Shown here in pieces: positions 1 to 7,527 of a stretch of 64,000 bases of DNA. How positions within the stretch are numbered: position 1 is the stretch's first letter; each line of letters opens with the position of its first letter. The DNA is taken from the NCBI GenBank assembly GCA_018713055.1, contig DVFW01000018.1, positions 89,880 through 153,879 of the forward strand, read 5' to 3'. The notes under the pieces are model-generated. The model was not told the origin of the DNA, made no database searches, and was given only the letters and a program-made list of their open reading frames with translations. The position numbers and the translations under genes are program-made. The stretch is from Scatavimonas merdigallinarum (GTDB lineage: Bacteria; Bacillota; Clostridia; Oscillospirales; Acutalibacteraceae).

Positions 1-654
1 AACGGGAACCGTATTGTACAGTTTACAAGCGACGAAGGCTTTTTTTCTGCGCTGGATAAAATTGGCCAGATGCCTCTGCCGCCCTATATTACGCAGGAAC
101 TTAAAGACAGGGAGCGCTACCAGACAGTATACAGCCGCATACCCGGTTCCGCCGCGGCGCCCACAGCCGGGCTGCATTTCACGCCGGAGCTGCTGTCTAA
201 AATACAAAGCAAGGGTGTAAACATCGGCTTTGTTACGTTGCATGTAGGGCTTGGTACCTTCAGGCCTGTAAAAACGGAGGAGGTTACAGCGCATAAAATG
301 CACGCGGAGCATTATGAAATTCCGCAGGAGACAGCTGACCTGATCCAAAAAACAAAGGCAGCGGGAAAACGTGTGATCTCTGTGGGCACAACAAGCTGCC
401 GTACGCTGGAATCGGTCGCTACAACCCATGGAAAAATTATTGCTTGCGACGGCTGGACTGATATTTTTATTTACCCGGGATATACCTTTAAGGTATTAGA
501 CGGCCTGATTACAAATTTTCATCTGCCGGAAAGCACGCTTATTATGCTGGTCAGCGCTTTTGCCGGTTATGAAAACACCATGCACGCCTATAAAGAAGCC
601 GTTGCAGAAAAATACCGTTTTTTCTCTTTTGGCGACAGCATGCTGATTCTATAA
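1..654 (+). CDS. queA: S-adenosylmethionine:tRNA ribosyltransferase-isomerase (5' end outside window)
   Basis: The frame is open from the first base, so the gene begins before the window; about 217 C-terminal residues are present of the usual ~340. QueA transfers and isomerises the ribosyl part of SAM onto 7-aminomethyl-7-deazaguanine at tRNA position 34, giving epoxyqueuosine. Family-typical stretches are visible: PTAGLHFTPELL, HVGLGTFRPV followed by the HKMHAEHYEI segment, and GTTSCRTLES. A C-terminal ITNFHLPESTLIMLVSAFAG motif is also present. The stop is 6 bases before the first possible tgt start, so the two genes are co-transcribed. The queA-tgt-yajC-yrzE order matches that known in Bacillus and Clostridia. 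Confidence 0.95.
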   Translation, partial: NGNRIVQFTSDEGFFSALDKIGQMPLPPYITQELKDRERYQTVYSRIPGSAAAPTAGLHFTPELLSKIQSKGVNIGFVTLHVGLGTFRPVKTEEVTAHKMHAEHYEIPQETADLIQKTKAAGKRVISVGTTSCRTLESVATTHGKIIACDGWTDIFIYPGYTFKVLDGLITNFHLPESTLIMLVSAFAGYENTMHAYKEAVAEKYRFFSFGDSMLIL

Positions 655-666
655 GGAGCAATGCGA

Positions 667-1797
667 ATGTTTGAGATTTTAAAACAGGAAGGCGGCGCAC
701 GCAGAGCGCGCTTTACCACGCCGCACGGCGTTGTGGAAACGCCGGCGTTTATGAATGTGGCAACAGCCGGCGCGATCAAAGGCGCTTTGTCTGCGCTTGA
801 TTTAAAGGAACTGCACTGCCAGGTACAGCTTTGTAATACCTATCACCTGCACCTGCGCCCCGGCGACGAAACAATTAAAAAGCTGGGCGGCCTGCACGCT
901 TTTACACGCTGGAACGGCCCAATCCTGACAGACAGCGGGGGCTTTCAGGTGTTTTCGCTGGCAAAACTGCGCAATATTCAGGAAGAAGGCGTTTATTTTT
1001 CCTCCCATATAGATGGCCGGAAAATTTTTATGGGACCCGAGGAAAGCATACGCATTCAGTCAAATCTGGCTTCTACCATCGCCATGGCTTTTGACGAATG
1101 TGTAAAAAACCCCTCCCCTTACGAATATACAAAAAAATCCATCGCACGCACAACGCGTTGGCTGATACGCTGCAAGGATGAAATGGCGCGTCTAAACGCG
1201 CTGCCGGACACGCTAAACAGAGAACAGCTGCTGTTCGGCATTAATCAGGGCGGCGTCTACGACGATCTGCGGGTTGAGCATATGAAACAGATCCGTGAAC
1301 TGGACCTGCCGGGCTACGCCGTAGGCGGGCTGGCTGTGGGAGAGCCGGATTTCGTCATGTACCATATCCTTGAGCAGCTGCAGCCGTATCTGCCGCAGAA
1401 CCGGCCGCGGTATTTAATGGGGGTTGGCACCCCTGTAAACATACTGGAAAGCGTATACAGGGGTATAGACCTGTTTGACTGCGTTATGCCCAGCCGCAAT
1501 GCAAGGCATGGCCACCTGTTCACCTGGCAGGGTTGCCGCAATTTAAATAACGCAAAATACGCGCTGGATTCTTCCCCGGTTGACCCGCAATGCACATGCC
1601 CTGTATGCCAAAATTTTTCAAGGGCTTATCTGCGCCATCTTTTGAAAAGCGGTGAAATGCTGGGTATGCGGCTTGCCGTTATACATAATCTTTATTTTTA
1701 CAATACGCTGCTTTTAAAAATCCGGCAAGCGTTGGACGAAGGAAAATATGAAAGTTTTTACAAAGAACAGAAAGAAGTTTTGGGAGCCAGAATTTAG
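667..1797 (+). CDS. tgt: Queuine/preQ1 tRNA-guanine transglycosylase
   Basis: TGT swaps guanine 34 of tRNAs with GUN anticodons for the 7-deazaguanine precursor preQ1. The protein has the full family length (376 aa). It shows the catalytic DSGGFQVFSL loop, GGLAVGEP, the nucleophile region LFDCVMPSRNARHG, and the zinc site CTCPVC with the histidine of VIHNLY near the C-terminus. An upstream ATG at 661 is only 2 bases from the GGAG at 655-658, whereas the ATG at 667 has 8-base spacing, so I start at 667. It is translated just after queA in the same unit. No terminator is visible after it, and a separate promoter precedes yajC. Confidence 0.95.
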   Translation: MFEILKQEGGARRARFTTPHGVVETPAFMNVATAGAIKGALSALDLKELHCQVQLCNTYHLHLRPGDETIKKLGGLHAFTRWNGPILTDSGGFQVFSLAKLRNIQEEGVYFSSHIDGRKIFMGPEESIRIQSNLASTIAMAFDECVKNPSPYEYTKKSIARTTRWLIRCKDEMARLNALPDTLNREQLLFGINQGGVYDDLRVEHMKQIRELDLPGYAVGGLAVGEPDFVMYHILEQLQPYLPQNRPRYLMGVGTPVNILESVYRGIDLFDCVMPSRNARHGHLFTWQGCRNLNNAKYALDSSPVDPQCTCPVCQNFSRAYLRHLLKSGEMLGMRLAVIHNLYFYNTLLLKIRQALDEGKYESFYKEQKEVLGARI

Positions 1798-1807
1798 CAA
1801 ATTTATC

Positions 1808-1835
1808 TTGCAAGAAAAATTTATTATGCTATAAT
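1808..1835 (+). promoter_or_regulatory. Sigma-A promoter for yajC
   Basis: TTGCAA (1808-1813), a 16-base spacer and an extended -10 TGCTATAAT (1827-1835). It lies 48 bases before the yajC start. Confidence 0.7.
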
Positions 1836-1882
1836 GAGAGCATTAATGTAAAAATGTATGCAAATACGAAAGGATGGACAAA

Positions 1883-2344
1883 ATGAAACGATTTTTCTTA
1901 GTTGCCGCAGCGGCAGCATTGCTTGCGCTTTCCTTTTCTTCCTGTGTGCCGGCTGGAACAGGGACGTCTGGCGACGCTTCCGGCATGGGGGGGCAAATGT
2001 GGGTTATTATCCTGATTTATCTGGCCATTTTTGCAGGCATTTATTTCTTTATGATCCGCCCGCAGTCCAAAAGAAAAAAGCAGGAACAGGCCATGCGCAA
2101 CAACCTGGAAATTGGCGATGAAATTACGACCATAGGCGGAATTATGGGCAGAGTGATCAGCATTAAAGAAGAAACGGATTCCATTGTGATAGAAACAGCT
2201 GCGGACAGAAATAAAATTCAGCTTAAGCGCTGGGCAATTTCTACCGTTGATACAATTAAGGACGAGCCGGCAGATGATAAAAACACTGCATCGTCCGGCG
2301 GTTTCTTTAAGAGAAAGAAGAAAAAGCAGGAAGAGGAAAAGTAA
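1883..2344 (+). CDS. yajC: Preprotein translocase accessory subunit YajC, lipoprotein-like N-terminus
   Basis: YajC is the small single-span partner of the SecDF-YidC complex. The core is clear: one membrane helix (MWVIILIYLAIFAGIYFFMIRP), then PQSKRKKQEQ, then the soluble domain with LEIGDEITTIGGIMGRV. An ATG at 1874 sits directly on the AAAGG (1869-1873), so the ATG at 1883, 9 bases downstream, is preferred. From that start the protein begins with MKRFF, a hydrophobic stretch and a lipobox-like SFSSC, so it may be a lipidated or cleaved precursor. This is unusual, because most YajC proteins have only the single helix. The C-terminus is a Lys/Glu-rich tail. A terminator follows immediately. 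Confidence 0.9.
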   Translation: MKRFFLVAAAAALLALSFSSCVPAGTGTSGDASGMGGQMWVIILIYLAIFAGIYFFMIRPQSKRKKQEQAMRNNLEIGDEITTIGGIMGRVISIKEETDSIVIETAADRNKIQLKRWAISTVDTIKDEPADDKNTASSGGFFKRKKKKQEEEK

Positions 2345-2382
2345 ACGATTTTGCATATTTCGTATATTTTTTAAAAAGCAAG

Positions 2383-2430
2383 AATACCTATGGAATGGAC
2401 GCATCATCCTTCCATAGGTATTTTTTGTTT
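2383..2430 (+). terminator. Rho-independent terminator after yajC
   Basis: A 13-bp stem (2383-2395 with 2410-2422) is followed by a run of T at 2421-2426. Confidence 0.85.
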
Positions 2431-2468
2431 GTCAAAAGCAGTATTTTTATTTTTAAGGGGGTTTTCCT

Positions 2469-2867
2469 GTGAAGCATAATGACAGCGGAATGCCTAAAGG
2501 CGTAAAGGCGATTCTGTTTGGTACAATCGGCGGTATGATCCTGTGTACGGCAGAGCTTCTTTTAGCGGCGGTTGCCCTTTCTCAACTGAAAACCATACCG
2601 GACAGCGCGCTTTCTACCATTACAATGGTATTTGCATCACTGGGTGCGCTGGGGGGCGGCTACATAGCCGTGCGTATTGCCAAATGCCGCGGGATGTTTT
2701 ACGGTGTTTTGACAGGTATGGCTCTGTTTTTTGTTGTAGTCATTGCAGGTTTGTGCATGTCTACAGAAAGTATTACACTTGCAACTGTCATTAAAGCCGC
2801 CGCCATGCTGCTTTCCGGAGCCGTTGGCGGTGTGGTGGCCGTCAACCGAAAACAGCGTGTACGTTAA
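2469..2867 (+). CDS. YrzE-like (TIGR04086-type) four-helix membrane protein
   Basis: This 132-residue protein is almost entirely hydrophobic. It has four predicted membrane segments, at about residues 12-38, 46-68, 74-95 and 103-124. Length, Gly/Ala-rich helices and position directly after queA-tgt-yajC match the YrzE/TIGR04086 family, whose function is unknown. The start is a GTG at 2469, supported by AAGGGGG about 7 bases upstream. It is separated from yajC by a terminator, so it may have its own promoter in the short gap or depend on read-through. It converges on the EamA gene with a 6-base gap. Confidence 0.7.
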   Translation: MKHNDSGMPKGVKAILFGTIGGMILCTAELLLAAVALSQLKTIPDSALSTITMVFASLGALGGGYIAVRIAKCRGMFYGVLTGMALFFVVVIAGLCMSTESITLATVIKAAAMLLSGAVGGVVAVNRKQRVR

Positions 2868-2873
2868 AACCGC

Positions 2874-3803
2874 TTATACGTCTCCCGACAGGCCATCTGC
2901 AATACCAAGCAGCACAATCCCCGCAATCACCAGCAAAATAATCAGGTATTGCGCCTTTCTTAGCTTTTCTTTCAGAAAGATTCTGGAAAGAAGAACGGAA
3001 AAAACGCAGTAAGACGATATAATCGGCGCAGCGACAATCGGATTGTCGCCGATTGCAAATACATAAAAGAACTGCCCGGCCGTTTCACATAAAGCGCCCG
3101 CGCCTTTAACCTTTTCATCCCATATATGGAATTTTTGTTTTCTTACAAACACAAGGTAAATAAACGCCAAAACGGCACAAAGCAGAAATGTGAACTCATA
3201 AGACAGGTTTGCCTGGTCTTCTGACAACCAGTTGTCCAGCACGTAGGCGTCTCCAAATGTGCCAAGACCATCTATAATACAATACAAAATTGGCAGAATA
3301 ATTGCAATTACGCTGATTTGATACTTTGCATCAATCACAATTTTTCGTTTAAGCCGCTGCTGCTTATCCATAATCTTTTCATAAACGGAAAGCAGGATAA
3401 TCCCTATAAAAATACAAATAACCGCAACCAGCTGCAGCGCAGTAACCGTTTCCCCCATAACTAAAAAACAAAGCAAAATGGCAACCGCGCCGGAAGAATT
3501 GCATATGGGGGAAGAAACAGAAAGCTCCATATACCGCAAGCCGGCATAGCCGATGGTCATGGAAAGAATATACAAAAAGGAAACCGGCAGGTAGCGCACC
3601 ATATTCATGGGGTCGTAAGAAAAGCCCGGTTCTGTAAAGGTTTTATAAATAATATACAACACGGCGTGGATTCCCATAACGAGCCCCACCATAATCACCA
3701 TACGCCAGTGGCTGTATTTATCTTTGGGGTTTGCACCCATTTTTGAAAACAAGTCCGATCCGCCCCACGCAAGAGCTGTAATCAGCGAAAACGTAAACCA
3801 CAT
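2874..3803 (-). CDS. EamA/DMT-superfamily membrane transporter
   Basis: About 309 residues with ten hydrophobic segments, the layout of drug/metabolite transporters made of two EamA repeats. Visible parts include the N-terminal TALAWGGSDLFSKMG helix and, in the second half, PIISSYCVFSVLLSRIFLKEKL, which is the typical EamA helix ending in an acidic/basic turn. Substrates of this superfamily vary widely (amino acids, nucleotide sugars, drugs) and cannot be assigned here. The start at 3803 is chosen because GGAGG lies 9 bases upstream; an in-frame ATG 45 bases earlier has no Shine-Dalgarno sequence. It is a single-gene unit. Confidence 0.75.
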   Translation of the reverse strand: MWFTFSLITALAWGGSDLFSKMGANPKDKYSHWRMVIMVGLVMGIHAVLYIIYKTFTEPGFSYDPMNMVRYLPVSFLYILSMTIGYAGLRYMELSVSSPICNSSGAVAILLCFLVMGETVTALQLVAVICIFIGIILLSVYEKIMDKQQRLKRKIVIDAKYQISVIAIILPILYCIIDGLGTFGDAYVLDNWLSEDQANLSYEFTFLLCAVLAFIYLVFVRKQKFHIWDEKVKGAGALCETAGQFFYVFAIGDNPIVAAPIISSYCVFSVLLSRIFLKEKLRKAQYLIILLVIAGIVLLGIADGLSGDV

Positions 3804-3861
3804 TTCTAAAATCCTCCAAAGAAAAAATCGAGTGCCATTATAACACACAGCATAAAAAACA

Positions 3862-3903
3862 GCAAGCCCCTGAAAGCATAAAAATACCTTCAGGGGCTTT
3901 TTC
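3862..3903 (-). terminator. Terminator of the amylase operon
   Basis: The GC-rich inverted repeat AAGCCCCTGAA/TTCAGGGGCTT at 3864-3901 is followed on the minus strand by a T-rich tract. It can work on both strands. Confidence 0.75.
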
Positions 3904-3931
3904 AGAGATTTTAATTTTCAGTTTCTCTTAT

Positions 3932-5422
3932 TTAATACAATACAACAATTTGCCCGGCCTTTACCGTGCCTTCAATCCTCTGGTCTTTTACGGTAAACTT
4001 TGCGCCCGATACCTTGTCTTCATACGTTCCGTCAGCCAGCACACTGGGTACGCTTTTCAACGCCAGCGGCTCGTCGCCGACGTTTACAATAACCGCGCCC
4101 TTGTCTCCGCGTTCAATCATGACCGCTTCCCTGCTGTCCATCGGGTTGGAAAGTGTCTCAGAAAGTCCGGCCATATGGTTTCTGAACTGATTAACGGCAG
4201 CCACATCCGGATCCATAAACAGCTCGCTGCCTCTGGCGCCAATCTGGTTGTTTCCCCACTGGTCGTCTATGGACGCGCCGTCCGGGCGGCTGAAAAACAG
4301 CGGCGTGCCACCGCTTCTGGCCGCAATAAGCGCCCACGCCCACTTAACATCCTGCTCGTTGAGCATGGACCAAGAACCATCGTTACAGTAATTATCGTGC
4401 GATTCCACCCATGTAACCAGTCGGTCTTCTTCGACCTCATTGACTGCATAATTGCTCCAGTTTAGGACCTTAAGGGACTTATTGAGCACCGCGTTGCGCA
4501 CCTGCTGACCATAAGTTGGAGACGTAACATGCATGATCTGTGCATAATCCGCAATCCGGTCCGAACCTCCCTGCAGAACCTCTCCATATTGGAAAACAGA
4601 GCCGTTGTCCAGGATAACGCTCCAAAAATCGCTGGCATAGGCTGAATCGTCGTCCGGCAGTTCAATATGCTTTGCCGCATCATAACGGAAGCCGTCCGCA
4701 CCCGCCTGTACGCATTCCTTTAAATAGCTTAAAATATACTGCTGTACATCTTCGTTTTGTGTGTTCAGGTCAAGAAGCCCCAGCAGATTTCCCTGCGTAA
4801 CCTGTTCCCTGTCCCCATAATTGCTGATAGAGCCAAACGAGTGGAACGGGGAATCCGTCAGGTCAAAAATATTGTCTGAAACGGCATTCATATCGCTGGT
4901 CATATGGTTGACAACCGCGTCCACTATAATACTGATACCGTATTTGTCAGCCTCTGTACACATGGCTTCAAATTCTTCTTTTGTTCCAAGCTGATAATTG
5001 CCGATGGTATAATCGATCGGCTGGTAATGGTAGTACCACTTTCCCTGATTGACGCTGCCGTCTTTATCCTGCAGCTGCATGCCGCCGTTTTCCCCCGGCT
5101 TGCATGCATTGATGGGCGACGTCTGGATGGCAGTATACCCGGCCTGCGCAATGTTTTGCATATTTTCTTTAATTGTGTTGAAGGACCAGCACCACGCGTG
5201 AAGGATCGCGCCGTGGTCAATGTCGGCAGCAAGCTCATACTCCCCTTTTGTCGGAAGCTGCTCACTCTGCGGCGTGGTCTCCTCCTGTGCGGACGACACC
5301 TGGGAAGGCTGTTCTGTCGGCTCTGTCGAGCTGCCACCGGGCGAGGTGGTGCAGGAGGCAAATCCCAAAAGCATAAGGGCCGCCAAAAGGACTGCGAAAA
5401 GCTTTTTTGTAGTCTGATACAT
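3932..5422 (-). CDS. GH13 alpha-amylase, secreted lipoprotein
   Basis: Alpha-amylase that hydrolyses alpha-1,4-glucans outside the cell. The N-terminus is a lipoprotein signal (KKLFAVLLAALMLLGFASC, lipobox FASC), followed by a Ser/Thr/Pro/Gln/Glu-rich linker to about residue 65. The GH13 barrel shows VDAVVNHMTSD, the nucleophile in DGFRYDAAKHIELPDD, the acid/base Glu in QYGEVLQGG and the third carboxylate in WVESHDNYCND. A C-terminal beta domain follows (GDKGAVIVNVGDEPL). The start has GGAAAGGGAGAAG upstream. It lies 41 bases after the small membrane gene and is probably co-transcribed with it. Confidence 0.92.
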   Translation of the reverse strand: MYQTTKKLFAVLLAALMLLGFASCTTSPGGSSTEPTEQPSQVSSAQEETTPQSEQLPTKGEYELAADIDHGAILHAWCWSFNTIKENMQNIAQAGYTAIQTSPINACKPGENGGMQLQDKDGSVNQGKWYYHYQPIDYTIGNYQLGTKEEFEAMCTEADKYGISIIVDAVVNHMTSDMNAVSDNIFDLTDSPFHSFGSISNYGDREQVTQGNLLGLLDLNTQNEDVQQYILSYLKECVQAGADGFRYDAAKHIELPDDDSAYASDFWSVILDNGSVFQYGEVLQGGSDRIADYAQIMHVTSPTYGQQVRNAVLNKSLKVLNWSNYAVNEVEEDRLVTWVESHDNYCNDGSWSMLNEQDVKWAWALIAARSGGTPLFFSRPDGASIDDQWGNNQIGARGSELFMDPDVAAVNQFRNHMAGLSETLSNPMDSREAVMIERGDKGAVIVNVGDEPLALKSVPSVLADGTYEDKVSGAKFTVKDQRIEGTVKAGQIVVLY

Positions 5423-5463
5423 TTTCTTCTCCCTTTCCGATCAAATTTTAATTATTTACCGTT

Positions 5464-6009
5464 TTATGCATAATTTCTTTTATAAAACAGTTGCATGACA
5501 ACTTCCCTTTTTAAGTGTGGGCGCATGGCTTGCAGGATTTTTTCATTTGGAGAAAAAATCAAAAGGCAATTCCCGTACTTTTCCAGGTAAAAAACCGCTG
5601 CAAACACATCGTCGCCGTCTTCGGTGGCTCCTGCAAAAAAGATTTTATCATACTTTCTTCGTCCATAATCTTTTTCATTGAGCTTTCCCATTTCCTCAAT
5701 CTTTTTTATATCCATGCTCAAAATACGCTTTCTTTTGCGCTTTGCAATAACCTTATCGACCGTGATATTGTTGTTGGTTACACTATATTCAAACTCCACA
5801 TTTTGGCTGGTGATCAGATACCACGCGCCATAGATTGCAGCAATCAGCACAAAAAAGCCCACCATAATCAGGTAATAAATCCCTGTAAGCTGGGCCAGGG
5901 CACAGCATGCAAGAGGCAGCAGAACCACACACAGCAAAATGGAAACGGTGATCAGGTTGTCACGCACCGTTCTCTTTTTTTTGACAAGATATTCCACAAA
6001 AACGTCCAT
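5464..6009 (-). CDS. Small membrane protein with cytosolic PH-like domain (DUF6106-like, unconfirmed)
   Basis: 181 residues. The N-terminus MDVFVEYLVKKKRT is followed by two membrane helices (about 20-42 and 45-66) and then a soluble beta-rich domain of about 110 residues (VEFEYSVTNNNITVDKVIAKRKRKRI). The layout of two helices plus a PH-like domain, with this N-terminal signature, resembles a DUF found in many Clostridia (I think DUF6106). No catalytic motif is visible and the function is unknown. GGTGG precedes the start by 7 bases. It is the first gene of a two-gene unit with the amylase. Confidence 0.6.
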   Translation of the reverse strand: MDVFVEYLVKKKRTVRDNLITVSILLCVVLLPLACCALAQLTGIYYLIMVGFFVLIAAIYGAWYLITSQNVEFEYSVTNNNITVDKVIAKRKRKRILSMDIKKIEEMGKLNEKDYGRRKYDKIFFAGATEDGDDVFAAVFYLEKYGNCLLIFSPNEKILQAMRPHLKREVVMQLFYKRNYA

Positions 6010-6053
6010 TTTACATCCACCTTTTATTTCTGCCTTTCAGACTATCTTTTCAA

Positions 6054-6082
6054 ATCATATCACAAAGAAAAAGGCTTTACAA
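6054..6082 (-). promoter_or_regulatory. Sigma-A promoter for the small membrane protein/amylase unit
   Basis: On the minus strand: TTGTAA (6082-6077), a 17-base spacer and TATGAT (6059-6054). Confidence 0.6.
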
Positions 6083-6101
6083 GAATTATAAACAGAAAGT
6101 C

Positions 6102-6130
6102 TTGCTTTTTTTTTATAAAGATGCTATAGT
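6102..6130 (+). promoter_or_regulatory. Sigma-A promoter for the pheST T-box transcript
   Basis: TTGCTT (6102-6107), a 17-base spacer and an extended -10 TGCTATAGT (6122-6130). Confidence 0.7.
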
Positions 6131-6136
6131 TTGTAT

Positions 6137-6420
6137 CAAAGCAAAATATTCACACCGAAACGCTGTGAAAAAGGAAGTAATCCGCCTATTTCTTTTTGTC
6201 AGAGAGAACGCTCCCCCGGCTGAAAGGACGTTTATAAAGACAGACGGATGAAGTTCCCTTTTGAGCGGCGCAGCTGAACGGTTTTCCCATTAGGCTGCGA
6301 CGGCAGGCACCGTTACTGGCCGCAGGAGTGTTTGCTCTTTGGCAAAAAACAGGGTGGTACCGCGGAAGCATGCTTTCGTCCCTTTCCGGTTACGGAAATG
6401 GACGAAAGCTTTTTTATTTC
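6137..6420 (+). promoter_or_regulatory. T-box riboswitch, tRNA-Phe specific
   Basis: The leader carries the invariant T-box AGGGTGGTACCGCG at 6351-6364. Stem I can be traced: the specifier loop lies between helix ATCCG/CGGAT above and GG/CC with flanking A/T pairs below, and its right side holds TTC (6254-6256), a phenylalanine codon. The terminator stem is 6372-6381 with 6400-6409, followed by T at 6410-6415. Uncharged tRNA-Phe pairing with the specifier and the T-box bulge should favour the antiterminator and allow pheST transcription. The specifier agrees with the downstream genes. Confidence 0.93.
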
Positions 6421-6477
6421 AGACGCAAACCTTGCCTTTGCGCGGGAAACAATCTTAAGTAAGAAAGGAAGAAAATT

Positions 6478-7497
6478 ATGAAAAACCAATTAGAGTCCAT
6501 TCGCCAGGCTGCAAAGGCTGCGCTGGAACATGTAAGCCTTATACAGGACCTGGAACAGCTGCGCATTCAATATCTGGGGAAAAAAGGCGAGCTTACCGCC
6601 ATATTAAAGCAAATGGGAAAGCTTTCCCCGGAAGAACGGCCGCTGGTCGGGCAAATGGCAAATGAGACGCGCGCATATATTGAAGGCGCAATTGAAAGCA
6701 AAAAAGCCCAGCTTGCACAAAAAAAGCAGCAGGAGCAGCTTAAGGCGGAAAAAATTGACGTTACGCTCCCAGGAAACAAGATTACGCTTGGCGCAAAGCA
6801 TCCGCTTTCTATTGTGCTCGACGAAATTAAAGAGATCTTTGTAGGTATGGGCTTTGAAATTGTGGAAGGGCCAGAGGTTGAATACGACTATTATAACTTT
6901 GAAGCGCTCAATATACCAAAAGACCATCCCGCAAGGGATACGCAGGACACGTTTTATATTAACGACAATATTCTTCTGCGGACGCAGACATCTTCTGTAC
7001 AGGTACGTGTTATGGAAAAACAAAAGCCGCCGATCCGCATTATATCGCCGGGAAGAGTTTACCGCAGCGACGCGGTGGACGCCACCCATTCCCCGCTGTT
7101 TCATCAGATAGAGGGGCTTGTCGTTGACAAAGGAATTACCTTTGCAGATTTAAAGGGAACACTTGAAATTTTTGTCAGACGCTTATATGGAGAAGATTCT
7201 GTTGTGCGCTTCCGCCCTCACCATTTTCCGTTTACCGAACCGTCGGCAGAGGTGGACGTACAGTGCTTTTCCTGCCATGGAGAAGGCTGCCGTTTGTGCA
7301 AAGGCGAAGGATGGATCGAAATTTTGGGCTGCGGTATGGTACACCCCAAGGTTCTGGCAAACTGCGGGATCGATCCTGAAGTATACAGCGGTTTTGCGCT
7401 TGGCATGGGATTGGAGCGCGTGGTAATGCGCCGATACGGCATAGACGACATGCGCCTTTTCTTTGAAAATGACATGCGTTTTTTAAAACAATTTTGA
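6478..7497 (+). CDS. pheS: Phenylalanyl-tRNA synthetase alpha subunit
   Basis: Catalytic subunit of the heterotetrameric PheRS, which charges tRNA-Phe. It has the usual length (339 aa). The N-terminal coiled coil (about 1-90) is followed by the class II core with EGPEVEYDYYNFEALNIPKDH, RTQTSSVQVRVM, the motif 2 region GRVYRSDAVDATHSP and the motif 3 region GFALGMGLERVVMRRYGI. A Cys cluster (CFSCHGEGCRLCKGEGW) is also present. The start has AAGGAAG 7 bases upstream. pheT follows after 30 bases, in the same transcript. Confidence 0.97.
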   Translation: MKNQLESIRQAAKAALEHVSLIQDLEQLRIQYLGKKGELTAILKQMGKLSPEERPLVGQMANETRAYIEGAIESKKAQLAQKKQQEQLKAEKIDVTLPGNKITLGAKHPLSIVLDEIKEIFVGMGFEIVEGPEVEYDYYNFEALNIPKDHPARDTQDTFYINDNILLRTQTSSVQVRVMEKQKPPIRIISPGRVYRSDAVDATHSPLFHQIEGLVVDKGITFADLKGTLEIFVRRLYGEDSVVRFRPHHFPFTEPSAEVDVQCFSCHGEGCRLCKGEGWIEILGCGMVHPKVLANCGIDPEVYSGFALGMGLERVVMRRYGIDDMRLFFENDMRFLKQF

Positions 7498-7527
7498 TCC
7501 AATCTGGAAGAAAGGGTGGAATAGAAA

